This document shows, piece by piece, positions 48,284 through 62,131 of a DNA stretch of 64,000 bases. The DNA is taken from positions 158,356,912 to 158,420,911 of the forward strand of contig CM036617.1 of assembly GCA_020746105.1 (NCBI GenBank), in the 5' to 3' direction. Source of the DNA: Trogon surrucura (taxonomy: Eukaryota; Chordata; Aves; Trogoniformes; Trogonidae). Position 1 is the stretch's first letter. Each line of letters starts with the position of its first letter. A program made the position numbers and the translations under genes. The notes under the pieces are model-generated. The model made no database searches. It saw only the letters and a program-made list of their open reading frames with translations, and was not told where the DNA came from.

Positions 48284-48760
48284 TGTCATGGATTAGAGTT
48301 GGGCCACAGATGCTCTCTACTAACCCCTCTCACTTCTCAGAAGAGGAAGGGAAAGGGAATAAGGCAGAGAGACTTCAGGATTGGAAAACTAAAACAGTTT
48401 TAATGAAACAGTAGCAATAAAAAGAGAAGATAATATACTATTAATAAGAAAATAATGAAATACATACAAAAAAATGGTGAAACTCCACTGATGATTCATT
48501 GCTGATGCTGCAGGGCAGGCAGGCACTGGGGACATCCCAGACTGGACTCAGTGGCAGCAGTAAACCAGATTCAGGAACTGGATTCAATAACAGAGGGACT
48601 GCGATAAAAAAACAGAAAAACTGACAGAGTCCTCCTCAACTTCCAGCCACAGAGGGTCCCTCAGATGTTTACTCAGTATACTATATACATGGAATGAAAT
48701 GCTTTGTTGGTCACATTTGGGTCACCTGTCCTGTCAGCTTCTCCCACTTACGACTTTTTT
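48284..48760. mobile_element. Decayed endogenous retrovirus LTR, avian ERV-L-like
   Basis: The left edge starts TGTCATGG, a terminus I know from a common avian LTR family. It is followed by the GCATCTGTGGCCCA-type complement, an A-rich middle with ATTAAA/AATAAA-like signals, a TATATA-containing segment near 48683, and a TTTGGGTCACCTGTCCTG stretch that matches the same family. The right edge is unclear. Just beyond it, at 48767-48785, is a sequence resembling a lysine-tRNA primer-binding site in plus orientation, whereas the family's usual TATA and poly(A) order suggests minus orientation, so strand is left open. It is old and broken, and no coding part is recognised. Confidence 0.5.
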
Positions 48761-48789
48761 ACTTTGTGGCAACCCAACATGGGGCACGA

Positions 48790-51700
48790 GATTTAGCAGT
48801 GACCTTGGTTCCTACAGGAGCAAGTATAAGCAAGAGCCTTTCTGCGTACCAGTCCTTGGTAGTGACTAGAAACATCAAACACTTTCACTTTGAGAAACAG
48901 ACACTGTTTGCAAAGTGTGCTGTTAACTTTGGAAAGTGAAGTCACTTAGGAGAGACTTAGCTGAAAAGTAAAACCACCGAATGGAGAATTGGTTCTGTTC
49001 TCGCTCAAACCAGGGCAGACGCGCAGCCATGTTTTCACGGGAGTGGAAGCTGTGTTTCCATATGTCCCTAGCTCCCATGGCCAGCACCTTGGCGTGGACA
49101 TCTGTGCCTCTCGGCATGCCTGTGCCCTTGCAAAGACTCATCTGAATTTGTGCTGGGCAGGTCCTCCTGCTCCTGGTCCCCTGCAGTGCCACATGTGCCA
49201 TCTGCACATAGCACCGTGTGCATGCCCCTAAGCTGCCCTTAAACAGCCACACCAGCTTATCTGCCCAGACGATATCTAGCTTGTTATGGACATTTCTCTG
49301 ATATAAGTTATAACTGTCTGGCTGCGTTCTGTTTCTTAGGACATGCTGCTGTGCTGTGTGATTGCATGAACAAAGCTGTTGTGTATTCAGAGTCGTATCT
49401 GCCCGCCTGAATGACAGAAATGAAGAATTTGCTGCTTTTGACATCATTTAAACCTGTGGGATCCTCTAGTGTTCACCCTGCTTCTGCACCAAGATACCCA
49501 CGTGTGCCACTTGCCAGTTGGGGAGTTCTCCACCAAGTAATGTCTGAGCAAATCTCTTAATAATAGAGGGATATGGACAGATTACTGTGATCCTAATTTG
49601 GTCAACATGGTCTTTAATACTAATGGTGATGCTAGAGATGGAAAACCCAGCTTGATTCTCAGATCCCTGCTGGAAAGTAATAAAATAAAGAGGAATAAAA
49701 TCTGTGAGTGTATTTGCTATCAAGCCTTTGGAAAACACAAAAGTGGAACCCTGCCAATGCTATTGCTGGCAATTTTTCAGAGAGGAGCCTCACTCTGAGG
49801 TGGGATGAGAAGTGGAAGTGCGTTTTGTGTCTCTGACATTAGTATTATGCTGTTGTGTACAAATGGAGGGTTTACAGTCATTTTACATTTGTTGGTTTCT
49901 ATTGTAATTATTGTGTGCTGCACTTACATCTTCAAAGTATGTTTGAACATCTTCTGACAATAGAATAATTGGAAAATAACTTCAGCAATCAGAAAAAAAA
50001 GGTGTGTATTTTGCTAATGCAAAGAACTGACAAAAGAACTGCTTCAGTGGAAGGGCTCTTAGAAAAATGGAGCGGCGTTGTCGTTTTTCTTTGTTGAGAA
50101 CGTTGGCAAAGGGAGGCTGGCTTTCAGGGAGTCTCTTTTGTTCATCCTTGGGCAATGGCAGAATTCTCAGCTAAATTCTGGTGGCAGAAACTTCTCTTCT
50201 GGTGGTAGCTGAGAATGACATAATATCATGTACAATCGTTAAAAAAAATAATAAAATCCATAACCTATAGCTTCGATTTTGAATACCAGAATGAGACTTA
50301 AGTACTAAGAAATGAAACAGCAGTACTAAGAGTACAGAAAAAGCTATTAAATTTTTTAAACATGAAAAGAGCCTCTTGATAAAATCAGTAGCAAATAAAA
50401 GAGGAATGTAAATGTAATTTTAAATTATTTATTTCACCCCCTCTCTTTTTTCATGTTAATATATCCTTGGCTCCTAGTTCACAACCACACACTAATTATA
50501 AATGTAAGAAAAGCTAACTTTTTACCGTACTAATTAAACTGTATGTCACATAGGCATTTGGGGAGAATTTCCCATGATTTCCAGCGTGAATGGAAGGAAA
50601 GAGCAGCGGTGCTCACTTTAAACTGGATCTTTTTTTTTTAGTACCTTGCAAAAAGGCTTCATTGTATTTTGATTAATCCATGCTTGGTCCACCTCAGATG
50701 TTTCCATGGAAACAGAATTTTTTTCCTTGATGGCAACCGTTAGGCTCAGAAAGGCTCCTCACTGCATAAAATCACTCCAGCTCCGAAAGAACTACTTGTT
50801 GGAAATTTAATGTGCATAAACAAAACTCCCAAATTCCTCCTTAGTATTATTGTTGTCAATGCTAATAGAGAACTGTTTTCTTAATGATGCCCAGTGGTGC
50901 CTTTGCACTCCACAAGAAAATAGAATAATAGTAGTATGCTTTCCACTGCAACAGAGCACTTCTCCTGGTCTGGAAAAACATCCGTCTGCGAATCTTCTAA
51001 ATTTAAATTTTAAGATTTCTGATGTGTGAATATTATTTAGTTCTGGATCCAGATAATTTGGCTTAATGGCTGTTAAAATTTAATTAATCTTGTTTTGCAG
51101 ATTGGCAATAATTTGAACAAATTATTCTTGTGAGGCACAGTTTGGGTCATGGAGTGTGGTTTGGGTTTTGTTTTGTTTTGCTTTGTTGGTTTTTTCCCCC
51201 CTCAAATTAAAAAATACTCTCTTAATGCATGCTACTGTGATGTTTGGAACAGGTTTTGAAAATCAACCAACAGAAGGAGCATTTGTGTGGTATTATTAAT
51301 TTAACCAAGTGGCTGGAAACATGACCATAATTTCTTCCAGTATTTTTGGATGGTATATTTGTTGTGTAAAATTATTAGAATTCTTGATCATTTGTAAAAA
51401 TAGAAAATGCTTTGGTTTGAAGTGGTTTAGTGTCGAAAAAATCCAATCTTAACTTCTGCTGACAGTGCAAGTAGCTGTTTTAAATTGATTGTTTGGAAAA
51501 CTAGAAGTTTTACAGCACAGACCATTATTTTGTTTAAAAAGTAATTATTGGTTAAAAATACATTGAGGAAAACAGTTGAAACACCTCTGATTTATGTTTA
51601 CTTTTTATTACAGTGACATTTAGGAGTCCCACCCAGACTTCAAAATCCCATCATGGAAGAGTCGGTAAAAATACAGAATGCCAATATTTTTGTTACAATA

Positions 51701-54472
51701 GTGCCTTGACACCAGTGGTTGTATAAGTCAGGGGAGAGAGAGAAATAAAATCCATTGATTTGTTCACCTTTTTTTTTTCTCTGTTTGTTTGATTTTTTGT
51801 TATCATGGTAGAGAATCTGCCAAATGGATAAAGGAAAATCACTTTGAGAGCAAAACACTTTTTCCAAAGATAGACTGAAACAGAAATTGTATGTCAAGCT
51901 AGAGAAAAAAACGTAGAAGCCTCAGTGGTAGTGGTAGTAGTAGTAAACAAAAAAGAATAAAATCTTGCAGCTCTTAAGCTTTTGGGTCACTGTTACTTTT
52001 AGTTACTCTGACTGCACTCTATAATATTTCTTTATTGTCAGCATGAGGTGTGAAGGGACTGCCCTCTTCTCAATGTCTCAGCAGATTCAAGTATCCAACA
52101 CGGGAGGCAGTGCAACACTTCAGAACAGGACAGAAAAGTGAAATAAATGAGGACTCTAGGGCTTGGCTACAACTACCCAAGTGAAACTTGATGAGGGTTC
52201 AGAGCTGAATGTCCCTCTTGGCTGAGAAATGTGACGATGCCCAAAGTGGTCATGGAGTCAGGATCTGGTGGTGATGTACCACAAGCTTGAATTTGAAGAA
52301 CTGTGTTGTGCAGAGCCCAGGATTTCTTTAAAGACAATATTTCTTCTTCATAGGTAGAGCTGTTTTGAGGAATGCTCTTTTTGAACCTCATGAGAATCAT
52401 GTGCTAGATACTCAGATTTATTAATCTAGTTAGTAGGATCATTTTCCTTGATGTTGCTTTCTCTCCTGATTAAATTGGGATGTAACTATTCATTTTGTCA
52501 TTTATCCTATCACCTAGAATGAGAGACCTCAGGAACCTGCGATGTCTCAGGCAGACACAGAACAATTTCAATAGCATTAATACTGTCTTAAAATTTAGTG
52601 GGGAGAAGTAGAGTCCACAGCATTGTCGTTCACTACTGCAGAGGGGGATCCCTATTTGTACACCAGCAGACTATTCTGGGCGTGCTAACACTGGGAGTGA
52701 GCAGCTGTGAGAAAAACAGAGAATAAGTGATAGTGCACTCTGAAACAGAAATCATCACAAAGCACCATATGTGTTGATGGAGTAGCACTGCCAGCACCCT
52801 CATTTCAATGCTCTGAAGAGAGAGCTTCCAACTCGCTCAGTGAAGTGCCATGAAACTGCAATGCAACACAGCATCTCCCGAAGTCCCTGGAAATTCAGCT
52901 GTTCCGACACATGCACAGCACATGGGGCCACAATGGTCAACAAAACTCAGTCCTGAATGCTGCTGGAAGACCAGGCAAGACCTGAAATATTTGCCTTCCT
53001 CATTGCAGACCTCGTTAGCAAATATACATATCATCCCCTGGGGATGAAGTTTCCTAATCTTGTATGAGCACCATGAAGATGGACTCTTGCTTGCAGGACT
53101 CTTTGCATTGCAATGTTTACAGTTTGCCTATTTATTTTCCTACTATGACAGTTTGATTATTATCAATAGTTTCCCTCCAGTTTTGTTCTTGAGCAAAGAT
53201 TGGAGAAGCTCCTGTGAGTCCATGTCTGGCTGTGCAATGGAGTAACTCCTGCTAAGCCATGGACACAGCAGTAATGTTGCTGTGGCAAGTGTATATAGCC
53301 AAGGGCAAACCAGAACTTCCATTAGTGAGGACCCAGAGTGGGCTTCCTAAAATTTTTAATTGAAGTAGTCTCCATTTACACCTGTAAATAGAGGCTATAC
53401 TATTAAAAACAGCTAGGGCTCTACTATGGCAAATCCTTGAAAACCCAAAGGTTCCTGAGCATTCTAACACCATGCTTTCTGTTATTTCCCATTGGGGAAA
53501 CAGGCTGTTCCCTGCCCAAAAAACCTGTGAGCACACAGACGTACCCACTACCTGCATGCTCAAGACCCTGGTGTGACCTAGGCCAGAAGGTATTTAATAA
53601 CTTTAGTGTTTCCCACCAGCCATCTTCGTTAATTTTCATTTTCTAGCTCAGGTTCATGTACTTGTGCATAACAGCAAATTGCGCATCTAATATCAGAGTT
53701 TTTTTCCATCACTCTAGCGTTTAATTAGTCCTGGTAATTTTACTGTTTAGCAGCTCTTCAAAAAATATGTGCATTTGCCGTGTGGGGAAAGCCAGGCAGA
53801 TGCCAGAGGATCTCAGCCCGCCAATTTATTCTTCTGGGTTGTTTGAAAGAAAAATCAATTTTGTGATTTTGATGCAGAGTAAGGTGTGGTTCAGAAGCAA
53901 CTAAGTCTTATTTTCAAAACAGATATCTAAAGATGTCTAACCACGTATGTCTGACTGCAGATCCCTTGGATGAAAGTACATTGTAAAATTTCTAATGAAC
54001 CCAAGGATCTGTCAGTGCTGTGAGCAACCAAGGAGATTTCCAGTGCTATAAGCAGTTTAGGCACCCAACTCCCACTGATTGGAGAGGTTGTGTGTCTTAC
54101 CATGCCTGTTTAAAGGTCATGCTTAAAGGTTAAACACAAGAGGTTTCTTACAAACATTAATGAATAGGAATAATTGGCCGTCATGATGCAGCAGCAGCTG
54201 TGCACAGGAAGATTGTCAGTGGGAAGGTGCCCTGGATGAAGTTAAGCACAGGGTTTGGGGCCACAATTTTGGAGGACTTTGCAGCCATGGCTTTCATCTT
54301 AATTGGCTTCTCATTTGGGATCGTCATCTTCCAGCTGGTAAACTCACAGATGATGGAAATCTAAGGTGAAAACTAGGGCACTGAAACCAGCTCATGAGCA
54401 AGATTCCTCTCGTGACTCAGATTCCTCTTACCTCGCTGTGGGCGAAGAGCACTGATGCAAGAACAGCGGTTA
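48790..54472. other. Intergenic stretch, no gene recognised
   Basis: Mostly AT-rich non-coding DNA. It includes a TTTTG-repeat tract near 51163-51190 and a short GTA-repeat near 51925-51945. A 174-codon minus frame at 48923-49447 is not recognised. No RNA gene or named repeat was seen. Confidence 0.6.
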
Positions 54473-54525
54473 CCATAGAGTCATAGAAACATTCAGGTTG
54501 GAAAAGACCCTTTGAAGAACAGCAG
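54473..54525 (-). mobile_element. CR1-type 3' terminal fragment
   Basis: On the minus strand this is the extreme 3' end of a CR1-like element: the plus strand reads CATAGAGTCATAGAAACATT followed by CAGGTTGGAAAAGACC, the reverse complement of the conserved 3' UTR and octamer tail. Only about 50 bp remain. Confidence 0.75.
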
Positions 54526-57500
54526 TTCAGAGAGCAAAATTATAGGTGCATGCACATAGTTGTGTGGTTAATCGTGAACGTGCGGAGCGTGTTCTGAAAA
54601 TGTTGCATAACGTAATTACTAGCTTCTGTGCTGCAGACTCCTTGGGGAAATTACTGTTGTATGAATGTACACGTTAGCCATATGGCCATTGTATATAATG
54701 TTCAGGAAAAGATAGCTTGGTTGATAATTTGACCCACGTTCACAGTTTGCTTATGGGTCATCAAATTAGTCAGAACTGTATTTGTTGAACTGGAAAACAT
54801 AGTTATTTTAGGGCCCAAAATGGGATGTGCAAGTTCTGACTGAAGGAAACAAGCTCCAAGACTTTCTTCTTTTTTTTTTTTTTTTTGAAAGCCAGTGAAA
54901 TATTTTATCCTGGTACCTTCAAAAGCAGGTAACGTTTTTCTATGCCTCCAACTCAAGAACTCTAGGGAGTCATTAATTTTCCTAAGAATCCATACTTTGA
55001 AAATTGGTTGCTGGAAGGTACTGTGAGCTGAGTACCCAAAATGTCTTCAAATCAGAGAAACTGAGGCCAGAAGCCAGTTCTGGAATCATCACTCTTCAAA
55101 AGCTGTTGCAATACCAGAGGAAGGGCCATAGTTCAGAGACCTGTTGATAGTGCATGAAAACATGATTACGAAGAAAAGGAAAAATGCAACCTTTAAAAAA
55201 AAAAAAAAGGAAATTCTAAACACAAAGAACACAAAGTACCAAGATGTCTTTGATCTTTGTCATTTCAAGCTTTCTTAAGAGTTGTCATAGTTCATATTCA
55301 GACTTTTTAACTTTATTTTGCCAGATGGATTTATGCATAAGTTCAGACACCTGGGAAGGCTAAAAAAAATTCATAGGCCCAGATCCTTGTTGCACGTCCC
55401 TTAGACGTCTTGCACATGGTTACTCCTGCAGGGTTTCTCATGCACTGTGAGCAGTGACTGTGTGTTCAAGGTATTTCATAGCCTCAAGAACAACCTGTGG
55501 AAATACCTAATGGGCACTAATGGTTCTTAATGACTCCAATCAGTCAGTCCCACGTGGGGACTTCAACCACACCAGGACCCAGGCTATTTCAGCCCAGCCT
55601 AGGGCTACTAGATCTTTCCTGAACTTTGCTGTAGTGGGGTAATCTCCACTCCTCTTGCCTAGGTGGTTCCTTGTCCTGGTTCCTCCCTTGCTGAGCTCTG
55701 GACTGTCAATGGACATCATTACTAGCCCTCCATGTTCAGTATTGTGAATTTGTGTCCCTTGTTGAGGACCTGGTTGATAAGGGGTGGCCTTCAGCTCCTT
55801 CCTAATCCTCTTTGTGGGACAGCCATGAAGGTAAGAGGCTGATTCCCAATACGTTTTCCTCCGGGATGGTGATGTGGCTGTTAACTGCTATTACTTAGCA
55901 TGTAGGTCCGTAACTATTTTTATAACCCATGCCTGAAAAAATTTTAAGGTAATATTGACTGCTGTAACCTCAAACCCATATTGTAGTTATGCTCATTTTT
56001 GTTTATCGTAACTTGTGCCTTTTATGATATTTTGTGTTTCAGTTGCATTTGTTGCTTCCTTTGTTGACAAGAAAATTTTCATCCAGTTGTGCCTGAGTGA
56101 ATTTCCTTGGATGTTAAGTCAGTTAACTCTGTACCACCCGAAATACCTTAAATAACAGGTATTAATTCATTTTAAGTAAAGTTTTTTTCAACCCTAAAAG
56201 CCTAGACTTCAAAACTAAATTCTATGTTTAACTTTAGTTTCAAAAATCTTCTGTTTAACTCAAATTCCAAGGCTTATTTTGCTTCTCATTTAGCTGGAAA
56301 ATGTTATTGGGTGTCTATAATGTGAATCTTTGATCCAAAGAGAGACTTAAGCCACATGAAAGTTAATAGTCTTTCATGCCAAACATTGTTGTTTACATTT
56401 ACCAAAAAAAGAAAAAAAATCACTTTTTTTACAGAAAGCAGCAACAAATAAAGGAGAGATTGCTGGAGGCTCTTGGCAGAACCAAATAAATCTATGTGGC
56501 TTACACAACTTCCTTGACTTAAAGGCACAATGCTTAGGATGATGGTTTTGCAGGCTTGAGGTACGGCCACATGATATTCTACAAACTTGGACTTGTTCAG
56601 TGTGCTCTGCCAGCTGGTCAGCAGGGAGCCAGCTCTGGTGTGAAATTGCTGTAGCCTGTTGGATGTGATATCTGCTGGAGATGCTGAGCTCTGTCTCTTT
56701 GCCAAATTTGTGTGCATCCCGGAGATGCAAGCTGGCGTGGGGCTGCTTTGGAGCAGCCTTGGAGCAGCCCGAAGGGAGTGGTAGCCTGGCTGCTGGTGGT
56801 ACCCCTAGAAGGGATCGATTGGTGAACCTAAATGCTCTTTGTGCGTGGTGTTTTGTTTTGGTGGGTATGTAAGATAAAGGAAAACTTTCTATGGGGGAAA
56901 GTCAGTTGGCTCTACAGAGATCTGGTGAAAGAGGCCTTCCTGACAAAAGTTCTTAGTCTGCTTGGTTGTCCACGCCATGTCTTGCGGGGCTGTTGTGTCT
57001 GAGCACTTCCAAACCATGTAGGGTGTGTGTTTCATGTCTGTCCTATGAACTAGAGCTGACTTGCAGATCATTTTTTGTGCACATCTTAGCCTGGGCCTGC
57101 AATGTACTTATTGACCCTCAGGATGATGTATGTGGGAGGTCTTGTGTTGACGTTGGGAAGGAAAGAGTTGTCCTGATGGGTCATGCTCATGGGTGGTGAG
57201 AGAAGAGCACATCCAGAATCTGGTGTAGGATGAACTCACTGCAGTATGTTTAGAACTAGGTCTTGGGAGAGACGGTGTTGTACTCAGGGACTGTAAAGAA
57301 ACTTTAGCTACTAACATTGAAAAAAATGTGGTTGCATGTGAAATGTGGTGTTTCAAGGGCATATCATTTTTCCCCTGCTTTTCTGGCTTGTCACAGGTTT
57401 GGCAAGAGGTAGACTTACCAGCTGAAGGCTATTTTCCAGTTTAACTTTTGGTATCTTCTCCAAGGCCAAGAGCCCTAAGACAATTATTTTTATGGCCCTG

Positions 57501-60500
57501 CTCTCTGGAGATAGCTGAAATAAGGAAAAAGTATGGCAAAATCTCTCCGAATCTCTGATCCTTACATGCAGTATCTACCATTCTTGATCTTATGTGATAA
57601 GTGTTCTTTTTCCTGCACAAAGAGAGTCCTTTGCTCATGAAGCATTTTCCATAAGAGCTGAAAATGCTGGGTTTTTTTCCAATTAAAAAGAGTTACTTCA
57701 ATTTTTCCTTTTAGCTGTATACTCTTACTGCCATTGAGGCAACATTGCTGAGCTATTAAAACATTTTATGACCAGAGACTTGTCACGGACCTGCTGGTGT
57801 TGAGCTTGGCAGCACTGACACCAGTGCAAGCAACCCTGTTGTTCTGTCTTCGTTCTGCCCCTTGTACATTCAGGCATCCTGGCCAGTGCAGGGCATGAGG
57901 TGGAAGAAAAGTACCCAGTACTGCTGAGGAACAGCTTGCACAGGGAACTGGAGCGTGTTGGGAACTGCTGGAGCTGATATTGCCAAAGAAAAGGAAATTA
58001 ATAATCAGGCTACAGCCTTAACCCACTGCATGCAAGGGCATTAAGCTTTGGTGTTGCAGTGGTCAGGACCATTTATGGTACAGCATCGAAACAGAGCTAA
58101 TGTTCTTTGTCCTCTTAGCACAAAGAGATACAGAAATGCTCCTGCTGCTGAAGGCTAGGTGAATTATTACACTCACTGATGAAGGGGGGGTTGTACTCAA
58201 ATTCCCTTGGTAAGTCACTGGGAAAATGAGTTTAGTTTCGTCCTAGACCTATTTATTTCCACTATGCTTGGATTGAATCACTTTTGGGGACACTTAAGAA
58301 TATTTGTGTTCTATGAAATGGCACAAGTAGTAGATTTGTGAAGGTATAATACACTGGTTTGAGGCTTTCAGTGACTTACATGCCTTATGACTGTCTGCTG
58401 CATAAGATTTTATCTTATGAATGTTTTATGTGCAGTGTAATTCACTTCACCCATCTGACCAATAGTGTGAAACTACAGTCATTCAAAATGCAAAATATTT
58501 GTTATGGCATGAAAAATTCCCACTTTGCCCTGTGATTTAGATATCAGTTCTTTCTAACTGTAATTATTATCCATCACTGAGTTACTGCTTGTTAATGATG
58601 TGTTTGTTTCTTTGATTAAAGGGTTTAATGTCAGTATATGTTCCAGTCACAGTTTATTTCAGACTTCTTAATCGCCATAACGGCCACCACAATGTCTGGT
58701 CAAGTAAATCCCATTCTGAGCCTTTTTCCCCCTGAGGGAATACATTTTCAATTAAATTGTGCTTTAAAAATGTTGAAGTGTATTAATGTGGCTTATCGTT
58801 CTCCCCAGCACAAAATAGCTTCCAGAAGCTCTCAGACAGCTAGTGCAGCATCTCTTCTTCCTTCAGCCTAAAGCAGGATTCTCAACACCGGTTTGTTCTT
58901 GATAATATCACTGGACATGAGGCTAAAGGCAGGGAAGTTGGGTATTAGTGTAGTGTGTGAGTCTCCCAAAACAAAGATTCTGTGACTTGAAATCAGCTCT
59001 ACTGTTAGTTTTATGTCTCTGTGCCTCCCAAACTCAGATCTGCGCTGGCACTGCAGGGCTGACCCTCTGAAAAATGTCACAGTTATCTGCACTGGGGAAG
59101 GTACTTGGTGGCACTTCTGGGTTGCTTATTGAGCACTTGTAGCAATGCAGGGCTGCTCTCCACACCCAGCATGAGCTACAGTCTGCATAGTCAACAGATT
59201 CACAGGTAGAACCAGGACAAAGGGTGATTTTGTAGACATATCTAATACTAATTTAATTTGAAGCTTGCTTGGCTATTTGTAGCGGAGAGTTCAGCACAGT
59301 CTGTAAAACTTGCAAAGGAGACAAGTCAATATCTGCTAGTGATGGTGTCCCCAGCTTCTCTGGTTAAATTGCTTTCAGTGCCTGAGCTTGCTAGGCTAAA
59401 AGTAACTTGGACAGATCAAAGTGAAGTGCAGACATGGCCATTGAGATCTGGTTTCTTATGTTACGTTGTAAAAATTATTTTCCACAACTCATTTATTAAA
59501 TTTACTTCAAATGTGCTTGTTTTGGGGTTAGTTGTGTACTCCAGAGTACAACTGTTTCAGATGATTGATGGAAAAAGAGTGTATGTTAAATCATTACCAG
59601 CTGCATCTTGTCTATAGGTCTGCTCGGTTAGGGTACAAGGGTGAGGAGAAAGGTGAAGAAGGCCCATGTTCCTTCCAACAGAGTATCTTGTGGTGTGCTC
59701 CTCAAAGAACTCACCAGCATTTGATAATTCATAATTCAGAAGTCAGGTTCTATGTGCACTTAAATTACCCTGTACTTTGCTATGTGTTACTTCTTGCTAT
59801 GTTTTTTTTCTGCTGTATATAGGAATCATCTTTGCAAGAGTGGGTTTACAAGGCTCGTTCCCCATTCCCGCAGTTATGAGTGGATGGTGTGGAAGACATA
59901 AAGGGGTGCAGCTGTGCAGTCCCCTGCTTGGAGACTTTATGTGGGGCCTGTGCTACTTCTGTACTTTCTCAGAGTGGCAAGAATATCTCCAGTTGCCATT
60001 TTCAGGTTTTTCTCCCTGTGCGGTTTTATACATCACATGCTGGTGTTGTCCCTAAATCAGAGTTCTTTTACCTAGTATGGAAATGGCTAATAACACACCA
60101 AGTCAAGATATTTGTCTTTATTTTGGTTCTGTGGAGAACAGGGTGCTAGACATTTAACACATCTGCATGTTCCTGTCCTGTCTCTTCAGCACTTGCCACC
60201 TCCAGTGCCCTATCCTCTCCAGGTCCGATTCTGTCTCTGCAAACTTATCTGCCATGTTCAGTTTTTATTCTTATGACAGCCTAAACTTAATTTCAGCTGA
60301 CCTGGGTCAATTATCAACGTTGAGAATTCGTTTTTATTTTATCTTTTTTAAATATAAAATTGGACCTCACTGTTTGATAAAGGCTCAATAAATCATTTCA
60401 GTTTCCCTCTGCATCCAGTTCAAAAAATTCATCCTTTATTTACCATCTTCATGCAATAAAATACCATGGAGGCTTGAGTTATACTGAATGTCTTTCCCTT

Positions 60501-60686
60501 AGAAGCTACACAGAGGATTGTGAGTTTGTGAAGCACACGGCAATTTGGAACACCATTCATAAATTACATCTCTGGTGACAGCCCAAGAGCACCCTACTTT
60601 CCTGGGGTTCATTCAGGGGTGTTCTCCTAGCTCTTCTCCAAAATTTTACAATGCATCCTACTATAGACTAGACTTTGAGGTCGCAG
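54526..60686. other. Intergenic stretch, no gene recognised
   Basis: Mixed to AT-rich non-coding DNA with T and A runs near 54868-54886 and 55194-55208. No recognised exon, RNA gene or named repeat. Short overlapping frames do not resemble proteins. Confidence 0.6.
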
Positions 60687-60981
60687 TGGTTGATCTCTTC
60701 TTCTAAGCAACAAGCAATAGGACAAGCGGGAATGGCCTCAAGTTGCACCATGGACTTTCAGATTGGGTATTAGGAAAAATTTCTTCGTGGAAAGGAGTTA
60801 TCAAGAACTGGAAGAGGCTGCCCAGGAAAGTGGTTAAGTCACCATCTCTGGAGGCATTTAAAAGACATGGATACACGGTGCTTAGGGACATGGTTTAGTG
60901 GTGGATCTGCCTTTGCTAGGTTAACAGTTGGACTCGATGGTCTTAAAGGTCTTTTCCAAATTAAACGATTTTATGATTCTC
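60687..60981 (+). mobile_element. CR1 LINE, degenerate 3' end
   Basis: CR1 3' sequence in plus orientation. It has the GGAATGGCCTCAAGTTGCACC motif, the degenerate ORF2 C-terminus (around GGCTGCCCAGGAAAGTGG), then GTTGGACTCGATGGTCTTAA and a decayed tail ACGATTTTATGATTCTC. It is more diverged than the copy 470 bp to its right, so probably an older, separate insertion. Confidence 0.9.
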
Positions 60982-61451
60982 TTCTGTGGTTTGTGTATGC
61001 ACAGCTACAGAAGCATCTGTGCTGCAGTGCTTTCCTGCTGTGCCCATATGCGTCTCCTTTTCCCTCACTTCTCTGGGAGAGGACCCAGCCCACGCACTGA
61101 AGAGGGATCCCACTTAGTTACTAGCAGTCGTGCTGGGGTGGCAGACCTAGCTGCCACTGGCAATCACGTGATACTCCTCCTTGCAATGGTTACTGCTCTT
61201 TCCAAGGGGCTGTTTAAAAAAAAAACAAACCAACACACACCACCTTTCAGCAAATATATATTGCAGATAACAGAAGGATTAAAGCTGCTTGGGCTCTATC
61301 CAGCCAGTGCTTTGTTACACCTCAGCCCACTTGTCAGGCTCAGTATGTTCACCGGACCATCCTGCAAACAGGCACTATGTTCTAGTCAGTGAACCAAGAT
61401 CCAGAAACTTCAGCAGGACATACAACCCAAAATGGCAAATTCTGATTAAAT
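60982..61451. other. Spacer between two CR1 copies, nothing recognised
   Basis: About 470 bp of non-repeat sequence with an A-rich run near 61216-61224. No gene is recognised. The plus frames that run through it do not resemble CR1 or host proteins. Confidence 0.6.
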
Positions 61452-61587
61452 GTGGAAGAGGAGGCTGAGGGGGGACCTCATCATGCTCTACAATTACTTG
61501 AAAGGACATTGTAGAGAGGTTGGTGCTGGTCTCTTCTCACAGGTCATTAGGGACAGAACCAGGGGGAATGGGTTCAAGTTGCAACAG

Positions 61588-61964
61588 TGAAGAGGGGTCC
61601 CTTCGGAGAGCCGGCCAAGTTAACGATCATCACACCAATATGGCTACAGATCGTCCTCCCTTTATTGCTCCGGACAGCTCAAGATATACCGTTCAGCAGT
61701 GTCCCCGCGCCTGCCCCTTAACAGAGTTGGTCAGTTACAGGTTTACACGCGCCAGCGTTTTATTGGGTAGTGCCATTCCACTATGCAAGCGGCTCTCGCC
61801 CCCCCTTTCTCCCCCTGGCAAGGCTCTTCACAAAACAGATAAAACCTCCTCCTCCCTGTGTTCCAAGGCAGCTTCAAGGACAGAGCCTCTGTTTAGGCCT
61901 AAGCTGGGTTGTCCACGCTTTTAAAGTTATACCGCACCTCTGCTCCACAAGAAATTCCTCTACA
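61588..61964 (-). mobile_element. Solo LTR, alpharetrovirus-like (ERV class II)
   Basis: A 377-bp LTR fossil with TG...CA ends, flanked on both sides by a perfect 6-bp target duplication CAACAG (61582-61587 and 61965-61970) within a CR1. In minus orientation it begins TGTAGAGG and ends CTCTTCA. A TATAT motif near 61684-61688 and an AATAAA at 61661-61666 are closely spaced. An ATTGGTGTG segment follows, as in the LTRs of avian leukosis-type viruses, which also make 6-bp duplications and end CTTCA. It looks whole as a solo LTR. No internal retroviral sequence is present. The intact ends and duplication suggest it is fairly young, and younger than its CR1 host. Confidence 0.85.
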
Positions 61965-62131
61965 CAACAGGGCAAGTTTAGACTGGACATTAGGAAGAAA
62001 TTCTTCACGGAAAGAGTGGTCAGACACTGGAACAGACTGCCTAGGGAGGTGGTTGAGTTGCCATCCCTGGATGTGTTTAAGTGTCGCTTAGATGTGGTGT
62101 TGGGTGATATGGTTTAGGGGTGAACTTGTAG

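Noticed and set aside
48923-49447. 174-codon minus frame
   Set aside because: No recognisable domain, no splice or promoter context, and ordinary non-coding composition.
61770-62117. 115-codon plus frame
   Set aside because: It is a chance run from the antisense of the solo LTR into the CR1 ORF2 remnant, not a gene.
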